64,000 nucleotides of DNA from Ketobacter sp036337295 (GCA_036337295.1 JAYZEN010000013.1:186001-250000); one strand, 5' to 3'; counted from the first letter of the stretch, positions 9,273 to 18,685 are shown. Program-made: numbers and translations. Notes: a model not told the origin generated them from the sequence alone.

Positions 9273-9382
9273 GCCGCGGCGACCTGCGCCGTGGCCCCCA
9301 CATCGAAATATCCGCCACTTGCCACTAAACTGAATCACACAGCCTGTAGATCAATAACCAGAAGCGAAAAGAAAGGTACCCC

Positions 9383-9994
9383 ATGCAAGGCACCCTGTTT
9401 GTTGTATCGGCCCCCTCCGGTGCTGGAAAAACCAGCCTGGTCCATGCCCTGGTGGAATCCACCCCGGACCTGCACGTCTCCGTATCCCACACCACGCGCC
9501 AGCAGCGACCGGGCGAGGTGGATGGGGTCAATTATCATTTCGTGAGCAAGTCCACCTTCACTGACATGTTGAACGACAATGCCTTCCTGGAGCACGCTGA
9601 GGTGTTCGGTAACTGGTACGGCACCAGCAAGCAGGCGGTGGCGGACCAGCTGCAGGCGGGACTGGACGTGATTCTGGAAATCGACTGGCAGGGGGCCGAG
9701 CAGATTCGGCGCCAGGCCCCCCAGGCGGTAAGCGTCTTCATTCTGCCCCCCTCCCGTACCGTGCTCCAGCAACGGCTGGTGGGCCGAGGCCAGGATTCCG
9801 ATTCCGTGATCCAGGGGCGTATGGCCCAGGCCACGGAGCAGATCTCCCATCATGTGGAGTTCGATTACCTGATCATCAACGATGAGTTTGAAGTGGCCCT
9901 GCAGGAGCTGCGCTCGGTGATCTCCAGCCAGCGGCTGCGCCACAGCAAACAGGCGGAAAGGCACGCAGATCTGATCACCAGTCTCTTGTCTTGA
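9383..9994 (+). CDS. gmk: Guanylate kinase
   Basis: A 203-residue enzyme that phosphorylates GMP to GDP. The P-loop is SAPSGAGKTS; the GMP-binding segment is VSVSHTTRQQRPGEVDGVNYHFV with the following NAFLEHAEVFGNWYGTS; the IDWQGAEQIR motif and lid region are intact. The length is as in E. coli (207). It precedes rpoZ and spoT in the common gammaproteobacterial order. AAAGAAAGG provides the ribosome binding site. Confidence 0.97.
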   Translation: MQGTLFVVSAPSGAGKTSLVHALVESTPDLHVSVSHTTRQQRPGEVDGVNYHFVSKSTFTDMLNDNAFLEHAEVFGNWYGTSKQAVADQLQAGLDVILEIDWQGAEQIRRQAPQAVSVFILPPSRTVLQQRLVGRGQDSDSVIQGRMAQATEQISHHVEFDYLIINDEFEVALQELRSVISSQRLRHSKQAERHADLITSLLS

Positions 9995-10013
9995 TCCCAC
10001 AAAACGGTACAAT
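9985..10013 (+). promoter_or_regulatory. Putative promoter of rpoZ
   Basis: CTTGTC and TACAAT spaced by 17 bases, overlapping the 3' end of gmk and 35 bases before the rpoZ start. The -35 element is weak. Confidence 0.4.
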
Positions 10014-10047
10014 ACCCGGCTTGGCCGAAAAAACACTGAGGTAAAAC

Positions 10048-10317
10048 ATGGCACGCGTGACCGTTGAAGACTGCCTGACGAAAGTAGACAACCGATTCTC
10101 TCTGGTGCTGGTTGCGAGCAAGCGCGCCCGCCAGATCGCCACCGGCGGTAAAGACCCCTATGTCGAGTGGGAAAACGACAAACCCACTGTCGTGGCCCTG
10201 CGGGAAATCGCCGAAGGCTACGTGGATCAGTCCATCCTGACCCGCAAACCAGAGCCCAAACAGTTCCGTGAGAGCACTTTCCACAGTGCCTTCAACAACC
10301 CCGGCCTGGAAGATTAA
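10048..10317 (+). CDS. rpoZ: RNA polymerase omega subunit
   Basis: An 89-residue protein beginning MARVTVEDCLTKVDNRFSLV, the highly conserved omega N-terminus, with the VASKRARQI segment that binds the beta' C-terminal tail. It stabilises beta' in RNA polymerase and in E. coli forms part of a ppGpp site. It lies just upstream of spoT, the ppGpp enzyme, as in most gammaproteobacteria. Confidence 0.97.
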   Translation: MARVTVEDCLTKVDNRFSLVLVASKRARQIATGGKDPYVEWENDKPTVVALREIAEGYVDQSILTRKPEPKQFRESTFHSAFNNPGLED

Positions 10318-10390
10318 TTCACTTTCAATCTGCTGTTCTCATTACCGCTCAATCCCATTACACTAAATCCTCTGAGGAGGGATTGAGCAG

Positions 10391-12508
10391 TTGCAAACCG
10401 TTGAAACACTTATAGAAAAGCTGGACTATCTGCCCGTTGAGCAGCGCGCAGACATCGAGCGCGCCTATTATTTCGCCGAGCAGGCCCACGAAGGCCAGTA
10501 TCGGCGCAGCGGCGACCCCTACATTGTCCACCCCCTCGCCGTCGGCAAGATCCTGGCAGACATGCACATGGATGCCCAGAGCGTGGAAGCCGCCCTCCTC
10601 CACGACGTCATCGAAGATACCCACGTCTCCAAAGACGACGTCACCAACGCCTTTGGCGAAGTGGTGGCAGACCTGGTGGACGGTGTCTCCAAAATCGGCG
10701 CCATCAAGTTCGAATCCAAGGCGGAGGCCCAGGCGGAGAACTTCCGCAAGATGGTACTGGCCATGACCAAGGACATCCGCGTGATCCTGGTGAAACTGGC
10801 AGACCGTCTCCACAACATGCGTACCCTGGGGGTTCTGCACCCCACCAAACGCCGCCGCATCGCCCTCGAGACCCTGGAGATCTATGCCCCCATCGCCAAC
10901 CGGCTGGGCATGAACAACATCCGGGTGGAACTGGAGGATCTCAGCTTCACCCACATGTACCCCATGCGGGCGGCGCGCATCAAAAAGGCCACCAAGACCT
11001 CCCGCGGTCATCGCAAGGACATGGTGTCCCGCATCCAGGAGTCCATCGACAATCGCCTGGCACGGGACGGCCTGAGCGGCCGCGTCATCGGCCGGGAAAA
11101 GCACCTGTACAGCATCTACAGCAAGATGAAAACCCAGCGCAAACCGTTCAACGAAATCATGGACGTATACGGCTTCCGCATCATCGTGGACTCCGTCGAC
11201 ATGTGCTATCGGGTATTGGGCGCCATCCACAACCTGTACAAACCCATCCCCGGCCGCTTTAAAGATTACATCGCCATTCCCAAAGCCAACGGCTACCAAT
11301 CCCTGCACACTACCCTCATCGGCATGAACGGGGTGCCCATCGAAATCCAGGTCCGCACCGAGGAAATGGACGCCATGGCCAACAACGGGATTGCCGCCCA
11401 CTGGCTGTACAAGTCCGACCCGGACCCCGCTGGCGGCGCCCAGAACCGGGCCAAGGAATGGTTGAAAGGCCTGCTGGAAATGCAGCAACGGGCCGGTAAT
11501 TCCCAGGACTTCCTGGAAACCGTGAAGATCGACCTGTTCCCCGATGAGGTCTATGTGTTCACCCCCAAAGGGGACATTCTGGAACTGCCCACCGGCGCCA
11601 CTCCAGTGGATTTCGCCTATGCCGTGCATACCGATGTGGGCAACAGCTGCGTGGCGGCGCGCCTGGACCACCGTCTGGTGCCCCTGTCCACACCGATCCA
11701 GAGCGGCCAGACCATCAAGATCATCACCGCACCGGGGGCCTGCCCCAACCCGGCCTGGCTCAGCTTCGTCACCACCGCCAAGGCCCGCGCCAACATCCGG
11801 CATTTCCTGAAGAATCAGCGCCGCTCCGAATCCGTGGCCCTGGGTCGCCGCCTGCTGGACAAAGCGCTGTCCAGCTTCGACCTGGCCCTGGAGGCCATTT
11901 CCGAGGAACGCATCACCACCGCTCTGGCGGAAGCCGGCTTCAAAACCCTGGACGACCTGCTGGAAGACATCGGCCTGGGCAACCAGATGGCGCAGATTGC
12001 CGCCCGCCGCATGCTGCCCCACGAAGGCGACACCAACGACGCCGGTGGCGTCAGCAAGCCCAAACCGTTGGTGATCCGCGGCACCGAAGGCATGGTAATC
12101 GCACTGGCCAAATGCTGTCGCCCCATTCCCGGCGACTCGGTCATGGGCCACCTCAGCTCCGGTCGCGGCATGGTGATTCACCGGGATAACTGCAAGAACA
12201 TCGCCTCGGAACTGAAAGAGAATCCGGAGAAATGCCTGTCGGTGGAATGGGCCAAGGATTTTGAAGGGGAATACGCTGTGGACCTGCGGGTGCAGATGGA
12301 AAACGAACGCGGCGCCCTGGCCAGCCTGGCCTCCCTCATCTCCCAGGCCGACGCCAACATCGAAACCATCAACATAAAAGAAAAAGATGCCCACCTGTCA
12401 GTGGTGAGTCTGCGTATTTCCATTCGCGACCGACAGCATCTGGCCAAAACCATCCGCCGCATGCGTACGCTGAAAGCCGTGCATCGCATCGTGCGGGTGC
12501 GCAACTGA
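10391..12508 (+). CDS. spoT: Bifunctional (p)ppGpp synthetase/hydrolase SpoT
   Basis: A 705-residue protein. The start is a TTG at 10391 placed 11 bases after GAGGAGGG; no nearby ATG fits. Domains in order: HD hydrolase (HPLAVGKIL...ALLHDVIEDT), RelA/SpoT synthetase (GRFKDYIAIPKANGYQSLHTT), TGS (VYVFTPKGDILELPTGATPVDFAYAVHT), helical/zinc-finger region (AKCCRPIPGD), and C-terminal ACT (MENERGALASLASLISQADANIE). The intact HD motif indicates that it can hydrolyse ppGpp. It is the stringent-response hub and follows rpoZ on the same strand. Confidence 0.97.
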   Translation: MQTVETLIEKLDYLPVEQRADIERAYYFAEQAHEGQYRRSGDPYIVHPLAVGKILADMHMDAQSVEAALLHDVIEDTHVSKDDVTNAFGEVVADLVDGVSKIGAIKFESKAEAQAENFRKMVLAMTKDIRVILVKLADRLHNMRTLGVLHPTKRRRIALETLEIYAPIANRLGMNNIRVELEDLSFTHMYPMRAARIKKATKTSRGHRKDMVSRIQESIDNRLARDGLSGRVIGREKHLYSIYSKMKTQRKPFNEIMDVYGFRIIVDSVDMCYRVLGAIHNLYKPIPGRFKDYIAIPKANGYQSLHTTLIGMNGVPIEIQVRTEEMDAMANNGIAAHWLYKSDPDPAGGAQNRAKEWLKGLLEMQQRAGNSQDFLETVKIDLFPDEVYVFTPKGDILELPTGATPVDFAYAVHTDVGNSCVAARLDHRLVPLSTPIQSGQTIKIITAPGACPNPAWLSFVTTAKARANIRHFLKNQRRSESVALGRRLLDKALSSFDLALEAISEERITTALAEAGFKTLDDLLEDIGLGNQMAQIAARRMLPHEGDTNDAGGVSKPKPLVIRGTEGMVIALAKCCRPIPGDSVMGHLSSGRGMVIHRDNCKNIASELKENPEKCLSVEWAKDFEGEYAVDLRVQMENERGALASLASLISQADANIETINIKEKDAHLSVVSLRISIRDRQHLAKTIRRMRTLKAVHRIVRVRN

Positions 12509-12527
12509 TTTATTCTGGAGACCAACC

Positions 12528-12911
12528 ATGAGCAAGCGCGAAATCATTTCCACCGACAAAGCCCCTCAGGCCATCGGCACGTACTCCCAGGCGGTGAAGT
12601 GCGGCAGCACCGTGTACCTGTCGGGCCAGATCCCATTGGACCCCGCCACCATGACCCTGGTGGACGGTGATATGGAAGCCAGCATCGTGCGCGTGTTCGA
12701 GAATCTGAAAGCGGTGTGTGAAGCCGCCGGCGGTTCCATGCAGGACATCGCCAAACTGAATATCTTCCTGATTGACCTGAGCCATTTTGCCTTGGTCAAC
12801 GAAGTGATGGCCCGTTACTTTGAGCAACCCTATCCGGCCCGCGCGGCACTGGCGGTGGCATCCTTACCAAAAGGCGCGCCGGTGGAAATGGATGGGGTAA
12901 TGGAGCTGTAA
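12528..12911 (+). CDS. ridA: RidA family enamine/imine deaminase
   Basis: A 127-residue protein that hydrolyses reactive 2-aminoacrylate released by PLP enzymes. The signatures APQAIGTYSQAVK, VYLSGQIPLDP and the C-terminal PARAALAVASLPKGAPVEMD are present; the Arg in PARAA is the conserved carboxylate-binding residue. It follows spoT by 19 bases and is probably cotranscribed; the same neighbourhood occurs in Pseudomonas. Confidence 0.95.
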   Translation: MSKREIISTDKAPQAIGTYSQAVKCGSTVYLSGQIPLDPATMTLVDGDMEASIVRVFENLKAVCEAAGGSMQDIAKLNIFLIDLSHFALVNEVMARYFEQPYPARAALAVASLPKGAPVEMDGVMEL

Positions 12912-12917
12912 TTCAAC

Positions 12918-15635
12918 GTGAACGCCATATCTTCCAACAAGCCCCTGGTCCTCGTTGACGGATCGTCCTACCTGTATCGCGCCTTTCATGCCCTGCCACC
13001 ACTGGTGACCTCCAAAGGCCAACCCACCGGCGCCATCAAGGGCGTACTCAACATGCTGATCCGCCTGCGCAAGGATTACGAGCCGGATTACATGGCGGTG
13101 ATTTTTGATGCCAAGGGCAAGACCTTCCGCGACGACCTGTATCCGGAATACAAAGCCCATCGTCCGCCCATGCCCGATGACCTGCGTTCCCAGATCGAAC
13201 CCCTGCACAGCGCCATTCGCGCCATGGGTCTGCCGCTGCTGATCATCGACGGGGTGGAAGCCGATGACGTGATCGGCACCCTGTGCGACATTGCTACCCA
13301 AAACGGGATCGACACCATCGTCTCCACGGGTGACAAGGACATGGCTCAACTGGTCAGCGATCACGTTACCCTGATCAATACCATGAACGACTCGAAGATG
13401 GACCGCGACGGTGTCATTGAAAAATTCGGTATTCCGCCGGAGCGCATCATTGATTACCTGACCCTGGTGGGCGACAGCGTCGACAACATTCCCGGCGTAC
13501 CCAAGTGCGGCCCGAAAACCGCCGTCAAATGGCTCACGGAATTCGGTTCGCTGGACGACCTGATGGCAAACGCCGACCAGATCAAAGGTAAGATCGGCGA
13601 AAACCTGCGCGCAGCGCAGGACCAGATTCCGCTGTCCAAACAACTGGCCACCATCAAACTGGATGTGGCACTGGAGCAACAACCCACCGACCTGAAAATT
13701 CAGGAGCCAGACAACGCCCAGCTGCTGGAACTGTACAAGGATCTGGAATTCAAAGGCTGGACTGCTGAGCTCTCCGACGCCGAGGGTGCAACAGACACCA
13801 GCGACGGCAACGCAGCACCCATTACCGAAACCCAGTACGAGTGCATCACCACACAGGAAGCCTTCGCTGCGTGGCTGGAGCAATTGCAGCAATGCGACGT
13901 CTTCGCCTTCGACACCGAAACCACCAGCCTCAATTACATGCAGGCGGAACTGGTAGGCCTGTCTTTCAGTATTGAGCCGGGCAAGGCCGCCTATGTGCCG
14001 GTGGCCCACGATTACCCCGGCGCGCCGGATCAGCTGGAGCGCGCCTGGGTGCTGCAGCAAATGCAACCGCTGCTGGCAGCCGAGACGCCGAAAAAAATCG
14101 GCCAGAACCTCAAGTACGACAAAAGCGTGCTGGCGCGCTACGACATCGAGCTTAACGGGATCGGCTTCGACACCATGCTGGAATCCTATGTGCTGAATTC
14201 CACCGCCTCACGGCACGATATGGACAGCCTGGCGCTGAAATATCTGGGCCATAAAAACATTGCCTTCGAAGACATTGCCGGCAAGGGCGCCAAACAACTC
14301 ACCTTCAATCAAATCGACCTGGCCCAGGCCAGCGATTACGCAGCTGAAGACGCCGACATCACCCTGCGCCTGCATCAGGCGTTGTGGCCGCAGCTGGAGC
14401 CGGAAACCAGTTTACGTCAGGTGTTCGAAGACATTGAAATGCCCCTGTTGCCGGTGCTGTCCAAAATCGAACGCACCGGCGCCCTGGTGAATGCGGACAT
14501 GCTGCGCCTGCACAGCCAGCAACTGGCCAAGCGCATGCTGGAACTGGAAAAAGAAGCCCACGACATTGCCGGCGAGCCGTTCAACCTGGGCTCCCCAAAA
14601 CAGTTGGGGGAAATCCTGTTTGAAAAGCTGGGACTGCCGGTTCTGCAGAAAACCCCCAAAGGTGCGCCGTCCACCGCCGAGCCGGTACTGCAGGAACTGG
14701 CGCTGGATTACGAACTGCCTAAAGTGCTGATGGAATATCGCGGCCTCAGCAAACTGAAATCCACTTACACCGACAAACTGCCGGAACTGATCGATTCCAA
14801 CACCGGCCGCATTCACACCTCTTACCATCAGGCCGTGGCCGCCACCGGTCGCCTGTCTTCTTCCGATCCCAACTTGCAGAATATCCCCATCCGCAACGAC
14901 GAAGGCCGTAAAATTCGACAGGCGTTTATCGCCCGACCCGGTTGCAAATTGCTGGCGGCAGACTACTCGCAAATCGAACTGCGCATCATGGCCCATTTGT
15001 CCGGCGATCAAAGTTTGCTGGACGCGTTTAATCAGGGATTGGATATTCACAAAGCCACTGCCGCAGAAGTCATGGGTGTGGCACTGGAAGACGTTACCAG
15101 CGACATGCGCCGCAACGCCAAGGCCGTCAACTTTGGATTGATTTACGGCATGTCCGCCTTCGGCCTGGCCAAACAATTGGGCATTGGCCGCAAGGAAGCC
15201 CAGAACTACATCGACACCTACTTTCAACGCTATCCCGGTGTGCACGATTACATGGAACGCATTCGTGAACAGGCCGCGCATCAGGGCTATGTGGAAACCT
15301 TGTTCGGACGCCGCCTGCATTTGCCGGAAATCAATTCCCGCAATGTTCCCCGTCGGCAAGCAGCGGAACGCACCGCCATCAACGCACCCATGCAGGGAAC
15401 CGCGGCAGACATCATCAAACGCGCCATGATCGCCGTGGATGCGTGGCTGGTTAAAAATCAGCTGGAAACCCGCATGATTATGCAGGTGCATGATGAATTA
15501 GTGTTCGAAGTCCCGGACCAGGAACTGGATTGCATCACAAAAGAAGTAACGCTCCTGATGGAGGGCGCGGCGGATTTGAAAGTTCCCTTGCTAGTGGAGG
15601 TCGGGGTGGGCGATAATTGGGATCAAGCTCATTAG
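12918..15635 (+). CDS. polA: DNA polymerase I
   Basis: A 905-residue polymerase with a GTG start 6 bases after ridA. The N-terminal 5'-3' exonuclease has VDGSSYLYRAFHALPP and STGDKDMAQLVSDHV. The 3'-5' exonuclease is active-looking: its ExoI motif (FAFDTETTSLN) retains Asp and Glu. Polymerase motif A is AADYSQIELRIMAHLSGD, motif B is RRNAKAVNFGLIYGMSAFG, and motif C is MQVHDELVFEV. It acts in Okazaki fragment maturation and repair. Its downstream gap holds an sRNA, as in enterics and Pseudomonas. Confidence 0.98.
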   Translation: MNAISSNKPLVLVDGSSYLYRAFHALPPLVTSKGQPTGAIKGVLNMLIRLRKDYEPDYMAVIFDAKGKTFRDDLYPEYKAHRPPMPDDLRSQIEPLHSAIRAMGLPLLIIDGVEADDVIGTLCDIATQNGIDTIVSTGDKDMAQLVSDHVTLINTMNDSKMDRDGVIEKFGIPPERIIDYLTLVGDSVDNIPGVPKCGPKTAVKWLTEFGSLDDLMANADQIKGKIGENLRAAQDQIPLSKQLATIKLDVALEQQPTDLKIQEPDNAQLLELYKDLEFKGWTAELSDAEGATDTSDGNAAPITETQYECITTQEAFAAWLEQLQQCDVFAFDTETTSLNYMQAELVGLSFSIEPGKAAYVPVAHDYPGAPDQLERAWVLQQMQPLLAAETPKKIGQNLKYDKSVLARYDIELNGIGFDTMLESYVLNSTASRHDMDSLALKYLGHKNIAFEDIAGKGAKQLTFNQIDLAQASDYAAEDADITLRLHQALWPQLEPETSLRQVFEDIEMPLLPVLSKIERTGALVNADMLRLHSQQLAKRMLELEKEAHDIAGEPFNLGSPKQLGEILFEKLGLPVLQKTPKGAPSTAEPVLQELALDYELPKVLMEYRGLSKLKSTYTDKLPELIDSNTGRIHTSYHQAVAATGRLSSSDPNLQNIPIRNDEGRKIRQAFIARPGCKLLAADYSQIELRIMAHLSGDQSLLDAFNQGLDIHKATAAEVMGVALEDVTSDMRRNAKAVNFGLIYGMSAFGLAKQLGIGRKEAQNYIDTYFQRYPGVHDYMERIREQAAHQGYVETLFGRRLHLPEINSRNVPRRQAAERTAINAPMQGTAADIIKRAMIAVDAWLVKNQLETRMIMQVHDELVFEVPDQELDCITKEVTLLMEGAADLKVPLLVEVGVGDNWDQAH

Positions 15636-15764
15636 CTTAGGTGGGTCACCCCAATGCCCACTTGAGATTCCCTGATGGGCCCAAATAATAACCATAATAA
15701 GCGCGGATTGGTGCCCTGGCCCGGTCGGACACTGAAACCGAAAAAAATTTTTCGAATTCAGTGA

Positions 15765-15791
15765 AACTTTTCCCGACCATCATCGTCTTAA
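15765..15791 (+). promoter_or_regulatory. Putative RpoE/AlgU-type promoter of the polA-engB sRNA
   Basis: AACTT followed after 16 bases by TCTTAA, close to the sigma-E/AlgU pattern GAACTT-N16/17-TCnnA. It would start transcription near 15797. The P. aeruginosa ErsA sRNA at the same locus is known to be AlgU-dependent, which supports the reading. Confidence 0.5.
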
Positions 15792-15796
15792 TACAT

Positions 15797-15910
15797 GAAG
15801 CTAAGGCAGCAATCCCCAGCCGAGTAAAATCGGCTACAGCAAACCGGCTTTCCCCCAAGAGCCGGACCCTAGGCCGGTAGCTTGCCCCAAGGCTACCGGC
15901 TCTTTTTTTT
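15797..15910 (+). ncRNA. Candidate Spot42/ErsA-position small RNA
   Basis: Between polA and engB, where E. coli has Spot 42 (spf) and P. aeruginosa has ErsA, a stretch of about 114 bases contains an envelope-stress-type promoter, three stem-loops and a strong terminator. The stems are AGCCGA/TCGGCT (near 15819-15836), CCGGCT/AGCCGG (near 15844-15865) whose loop includes a run of five C, and the terminator. It has no convincing coding capacity. By position it is probably an Hfq-binding regulatory RNA; the C-rich loop could pair with purine-rich ribosome binding sites. The 5' end is approximate. Confidence 0.65.
15873..15910 (+). terminator. Rho-independent terminator of the sRNA
   Basis: A perfect 9-bp stem (GCCGGTAGC/GCTACCGGC) with a 10-base loop, then TC and eight T. 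It abuts the stop codon of the convergent engB gene. Confidence 0.9.
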
Positions 15911-16537
15911 CTACTCCTGTTCAAACCCGAACCAGTTCGCCAATACCGCCCGCGCCTGTTCCACGCCACTTTTGTTCAGCGATGAAAACAACTGCACGCT
16001 CACCCGGTCACCGTATTCCTTGACTGCCTTTTTCACTGCAAACAACGCGTTACTCGCGGGGCCCCGTTTCAGCTTGTCGCTCTTGCTGAGCAGAATGTGC
16101 ACCGGCATCTCGTAGTGGCGAGCCCAGTCCAACATCATCAGGTCGAACTCCTTGAGCGGGTGGCGCACATCCATGACCAAGAACAAACCGGCCAGGCACT
16201 CGCGCTTCTCCAGGTATTCCCCCATGTTGGCCTGCCATTCCTGCTTCAGTTTTTCCGGCACCTTGGCATAGCCATAGCCCGGCAGGTCCACCAGCTTCCA
16301 CTGTTCGTTCAGGCTGAAAAAGTTGATCAGCTGCGTGCGGCCCGGTGTTTTACTGGTGCGCGCCAGCCCGGAGTGGTCCACCAGGGTATTCAGGGCACTG
16401 GATTTGCCGGAGTTGGAGCGGCCGGCAAAGGCAATTTCGACGCCGGCTTCCGGCGGGCACTGCGGCAGGGTGGCGGCGCTGATCTCAAACTGGGTCTGGC
16501 GCAGGAGGATAGTGAACAGGTCCTGGGGGTTGCTCAT
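15911..16537 (-). CDS. engB: Ribosome biogenesis GTP-binding protein EngB (YihA/YsxC)
   Basis: The start at 16537 (MSNPQDLF) gives 208 residues, matching the family length; an upstream in-frame start would add 23 unrelated residues. G1 is GRSNSGKSS, G3 is DLPGYG, and G4 is SKSD. The TPGRTQLINFF switch region is typical. It is an essential GTPase for large-subunit assembly in many bacteria. It is convergent with the sRNA and next to polA, the usual order. Confidence 0.95.
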   Translation of the reverse strand: MSNPQDLFTILLRQTQFEISAATLPQCPPEAGVEIAFAGRSNSGKSSALNTLVDHSGLARTSKTPGRTQLINFFSLNEQWKLVDLPGYGYAKVPEKLKQEWQANMGEYLEKRECLAGLFLVMDVRHPLKEFDLMMLDWARHYEMPVHILLSKSDKLKRGPASNALFAVKKAVKEYGDRVSVQLFSSLNKSGVEQARAVLANWFGFEQE

Positions 16538-16725
16538 GGTGATTTCCGGGGGCTTGAAGATGATGGCGGCATTTTCTCCAATATTCCCCAGGGCTGTAAA
16601 GGACATTACCCCTTAGCCGGACTTTGTTATATAATCCACCCAATTTTTTGCACACACGGCGAAGAGAGAGGGGTTCCGTTTGCGCGGAAACCTTGCCAAA
16701 TCAAGGGTATATAAGGGGTTCGTTC

Positions 16726-17022
16726 ATGAAAAAACTGATGCTCGCTTCTGCAATGATCGCGCTGGGCCTGTCTTTCAATGCGCAGGCGGAAGCACCCGCC
16801 AAATACAACACCTTCTGCATGGCCTGCCACGGCACGGGAGCCGCCGGTGCCCCCAAATCCGGTGACAAAGCAGCCTGGGCCGCCCGTAGCGAAGCCGCTG
16901 GTGGCATTGACGGCCTGGTAACCAGCGCCAAGAAAGGCAAGAACGCCATGCCCCCTATGGGTCTGTGCAGCGACTGCAGCGATGACGAGCTGAAATCCAT
17001 CATTGAATTCATGTCGAAGTAA
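16726..17022 (+). CDS. Cytochrome c5-type monohaem protein
   Basis: A 98-residue precursor with an N-terminal signal peptide (MKKLMLASAMIALGLSFNAQA) and one haem site, CMACH. The conserved C-terminal axial Met is in NAMPPMG, and a CSDC pair resembles the disulfide of cytochrome c5. The ATG at 16726 is chosen because the signal peptide begins there; AAGGGG lies upstream. It is a periplasmic electron carrier. The position corresponds to PA5491, just before the dihaem cytochrome c4 gene. Confidence 0.92.
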   Translation: MKKLMLASAMIALGLSFNAQAEAPAKYNTFCMACHGTGAAGAPKSGDKAAWAARSEAAGGIDGLVTSAKKGKNAMPPMGLCSDCSDDELKSIIEFMSK

Positions 17023-17069
17023 CGTCGGCACAACACACTGATTTTCAAGCATTAAATTAGGACGAAAAT

Positions 17070-17705
17070 ATGAAATTGGTAGCAAACGTGCTGGTCGCTG
17101 CTGCGCTGATGGCGAGCGCAGGCATCACCAACGCCGCTGGCGACGCCGAAGCCGGCAAAAACAAATCCGCAGTCTGTGCCGCCTGTCATGGCGCTGACGG
17201 CAACAGTGCCATCCCCAACTTTCCCAAGCTGGCGGGCCAGGGCACTGCGTACACCGTGAAACAGCTGCAGGACATGAAGAGCGGCGCCCGTTCCGTGCCG
17301 GAGATGGCCGGAATCGTACCGGGCCTGTCTGATCAGGATATGGCCGACCTGGCCGCCTACTTTGCAGCCCAAACGCCTTCCAAAGGCGCCGCCGACCCGG
17401 CACTGGTTGAGCGCGGCCAGCAATTGTTCCGTGGCGGCGATGCCGACAACGGCGTAACCGCCTGTGCCGGTTGCCATGGCGCCACTGGTCAAGGCATGCC
17501 GGAAGCCGGTTTCCCTGCCCTGGCCGGTCAACACGGCGCCTATCTGGAAGCCCAGTTGAAAGCCTTCCGTGCCGCCGGTCGTGAAGATCACGATGGCAAG
17601 CGTCGCGATAACGACGGCGAAGGCAAGATGATGCAGGCCACTGCGGCCCGCCTCAGCGACGACGACATCAAGGCACTGGCCAGCTACATCAACGGCATGT
17701 ACTGA
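17070..17705 (+). CDS. Dihaem cytochrome c4
   Basis: A 211-residue precursor with a signal peptide (cleavage near AGITNA-AGD). It contains two c-type haem motifs, CAACH and CAGCH, each followed by a partner Met (RSVPEMAG and a C-terminal GKMMQATA). The repeated GHADGNS...FPKLAGQ / GATGQGMPEAGFPALAGQ layout is diagnostic of cytochrome c4. It passes electrons to terminal oxidases in the periplasm. It follows the c5-type gene by 47 bases and ends at a strong terminator. Confidence 0.93.
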   Translation: MKLVANVLVAAALMASAGITNAAGDAEAGKNKSAVCAACHGADGNSAIPNFPKLAGQGTAYTVKQLQDMKSGARSVPEMAGIVPGLSDQDMADLAAYFAAQTPSKGAADPALVERGQQLFRGGDADNGVTACAGCHGATGQGMPEAGFPALAGQHGAYLEAQLKAFRAAGREDHDGKRRDNDGEGKMMQATAARLSDDDIKALASYINGMY

Positions 17706-17733
17706 GCCCGCTGCACGGCGATGGTACCCAAAG

Positions 17734-17759
17734 AACCCCGGCCTGATCCGGGGTTTTTT
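17734..17759 (+). terminator. Terminator after cytochrome c4 gene
   Basis: Inverted repeat AACCCCGG/CCGGGGTT with a 6-base loop followed by six T. Confidence 0.85.
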
Positions 17760-17899
17760 GTGCATGGCCGGGCACTTATCGCCATGATTGGATTCAGTTT
17801 CCATTCAGGTGGAACCCGCTAGCCTGAAAACAGTCAGACAATACAGTCACAGTCATACCAAGACCGCTAGGAACAACGATTCAGGAATTCAGGACGCTT

Positions 17900-18565
17900 A
17901 TGAACAACGCACTTTCCCTCAGAACCACACTGGTGGCCACCCTGGCCCTGTTCACCTCCCTTTTTACCTCCCTGCTCCAGGCGGAAACCTACCGTGAAGG
18001 CGTGGATTACGAACTGATCCAGCAACCCGGCAAGGTAGAGGTTCCCGGCAAAATCGAGGTGCGTGAGTTCTTCTCCTTCAGCTGCCCTCACTGCTTCAGC
18101 CTGGAAAGCTACACCGCCGAGTGGAAACCCACCCTGGCGGAGGATGTGAATTTTGTGATGACCCCTGCGGCCATGCGCAAGGACTGGGAGCCCCTGGCCC
18201 ATGCCTATTATGTTGCAGAGGCCCTGGGCAAGCTGGAACAGATCAAACCGGACCTGTTCAGCGCCATTCACGTGAAGAAGCAAAACCTGTACACCCAGGC
18301 AGAGCTGGCCGGGTTTTTCAAAGGCTACGGCGTCACTGAGGATGACTTCAACAAGCTCTTCAACTCCTTCAGTGTGCGGGTAAAAGTGCGCCAGGCCACC
18401 GCCCTGGCCAAGACCTACCGCCTGCGGGGCGTACCCGCCCTGGTGGTGAATGGCAAATACGTGGTCAAATCCCAGACTGGTAAAACCTTCGCTGACCTGC
18501 TGCAGGTGGTGAACTTCCTGGTGGACAAGGAGCGGGCTGCCTCCAAAGTAGCCGTTGCCCAATAA
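17900..18565 (+). CDS. dsbA: Thiol:disulfide interchange protein DsbA
   Basis: A 221-residue precursor with a signal peptide ending near LLQA-ETY. The thioredoxin-fold active site is CPHC (residues 62-65) in FFSFSCPHCFSLE, and the cis-Pro loop is RGVPALVV. It introduces disulfides in periplasmic proteins. It lies between the cytochrome c pair and the nuclease/phosphatase gene, as in P. aeruginosa (PA5489). Confidence 0.95.
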   Translation: MNNALSLRTTLVATLALFTSLFTSLLQAETYREGVDYELIQQPGKVEVPGKIEVREFFSFSCPHCFSLESYTAEWKPTLAEDVNFVMTPAAMRKDWEPLAHAYYVAEALGKLEQIKPDLFSAIHVKKQNLYTQAELAGFFKGYGVTEDDFNKLFNSFSVRVKVRQATALAKTYRLRGVPALVVNGKYVVKSQTGKTFADLLQVVNFLVDKERAASKVAVAQ

Positions 18566-18685
18566 GCATCCAGGCGGGAGCAAGCTGGCTCCCGCCTCTT
18601 CATTCCGCAATTGCGAACCCCATTCATAGAACAGCCACGCTTTAGCGCCTACAATAAATATTCCAGGCACGTTGAGTGAGACCGC

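Noticed and set aside
10358..12394. Long minus-strand open frame of 678 codons opposite spoT
   Set aside because: It is an artefact of the GC-rich codon bias of spoT; rich in Gly, His and Val with no domain.
12864..15491. Long minus-strand frames opposite polA
   Set aside because: Shadows of a confidently identified gene in the same bases.
15646..15969. Minus-strand frame of 107 codons across the polA-engB gap
   Set aside because: It crosses the sRNA terminator and the engB coding region; no ribosome binding site or domain.
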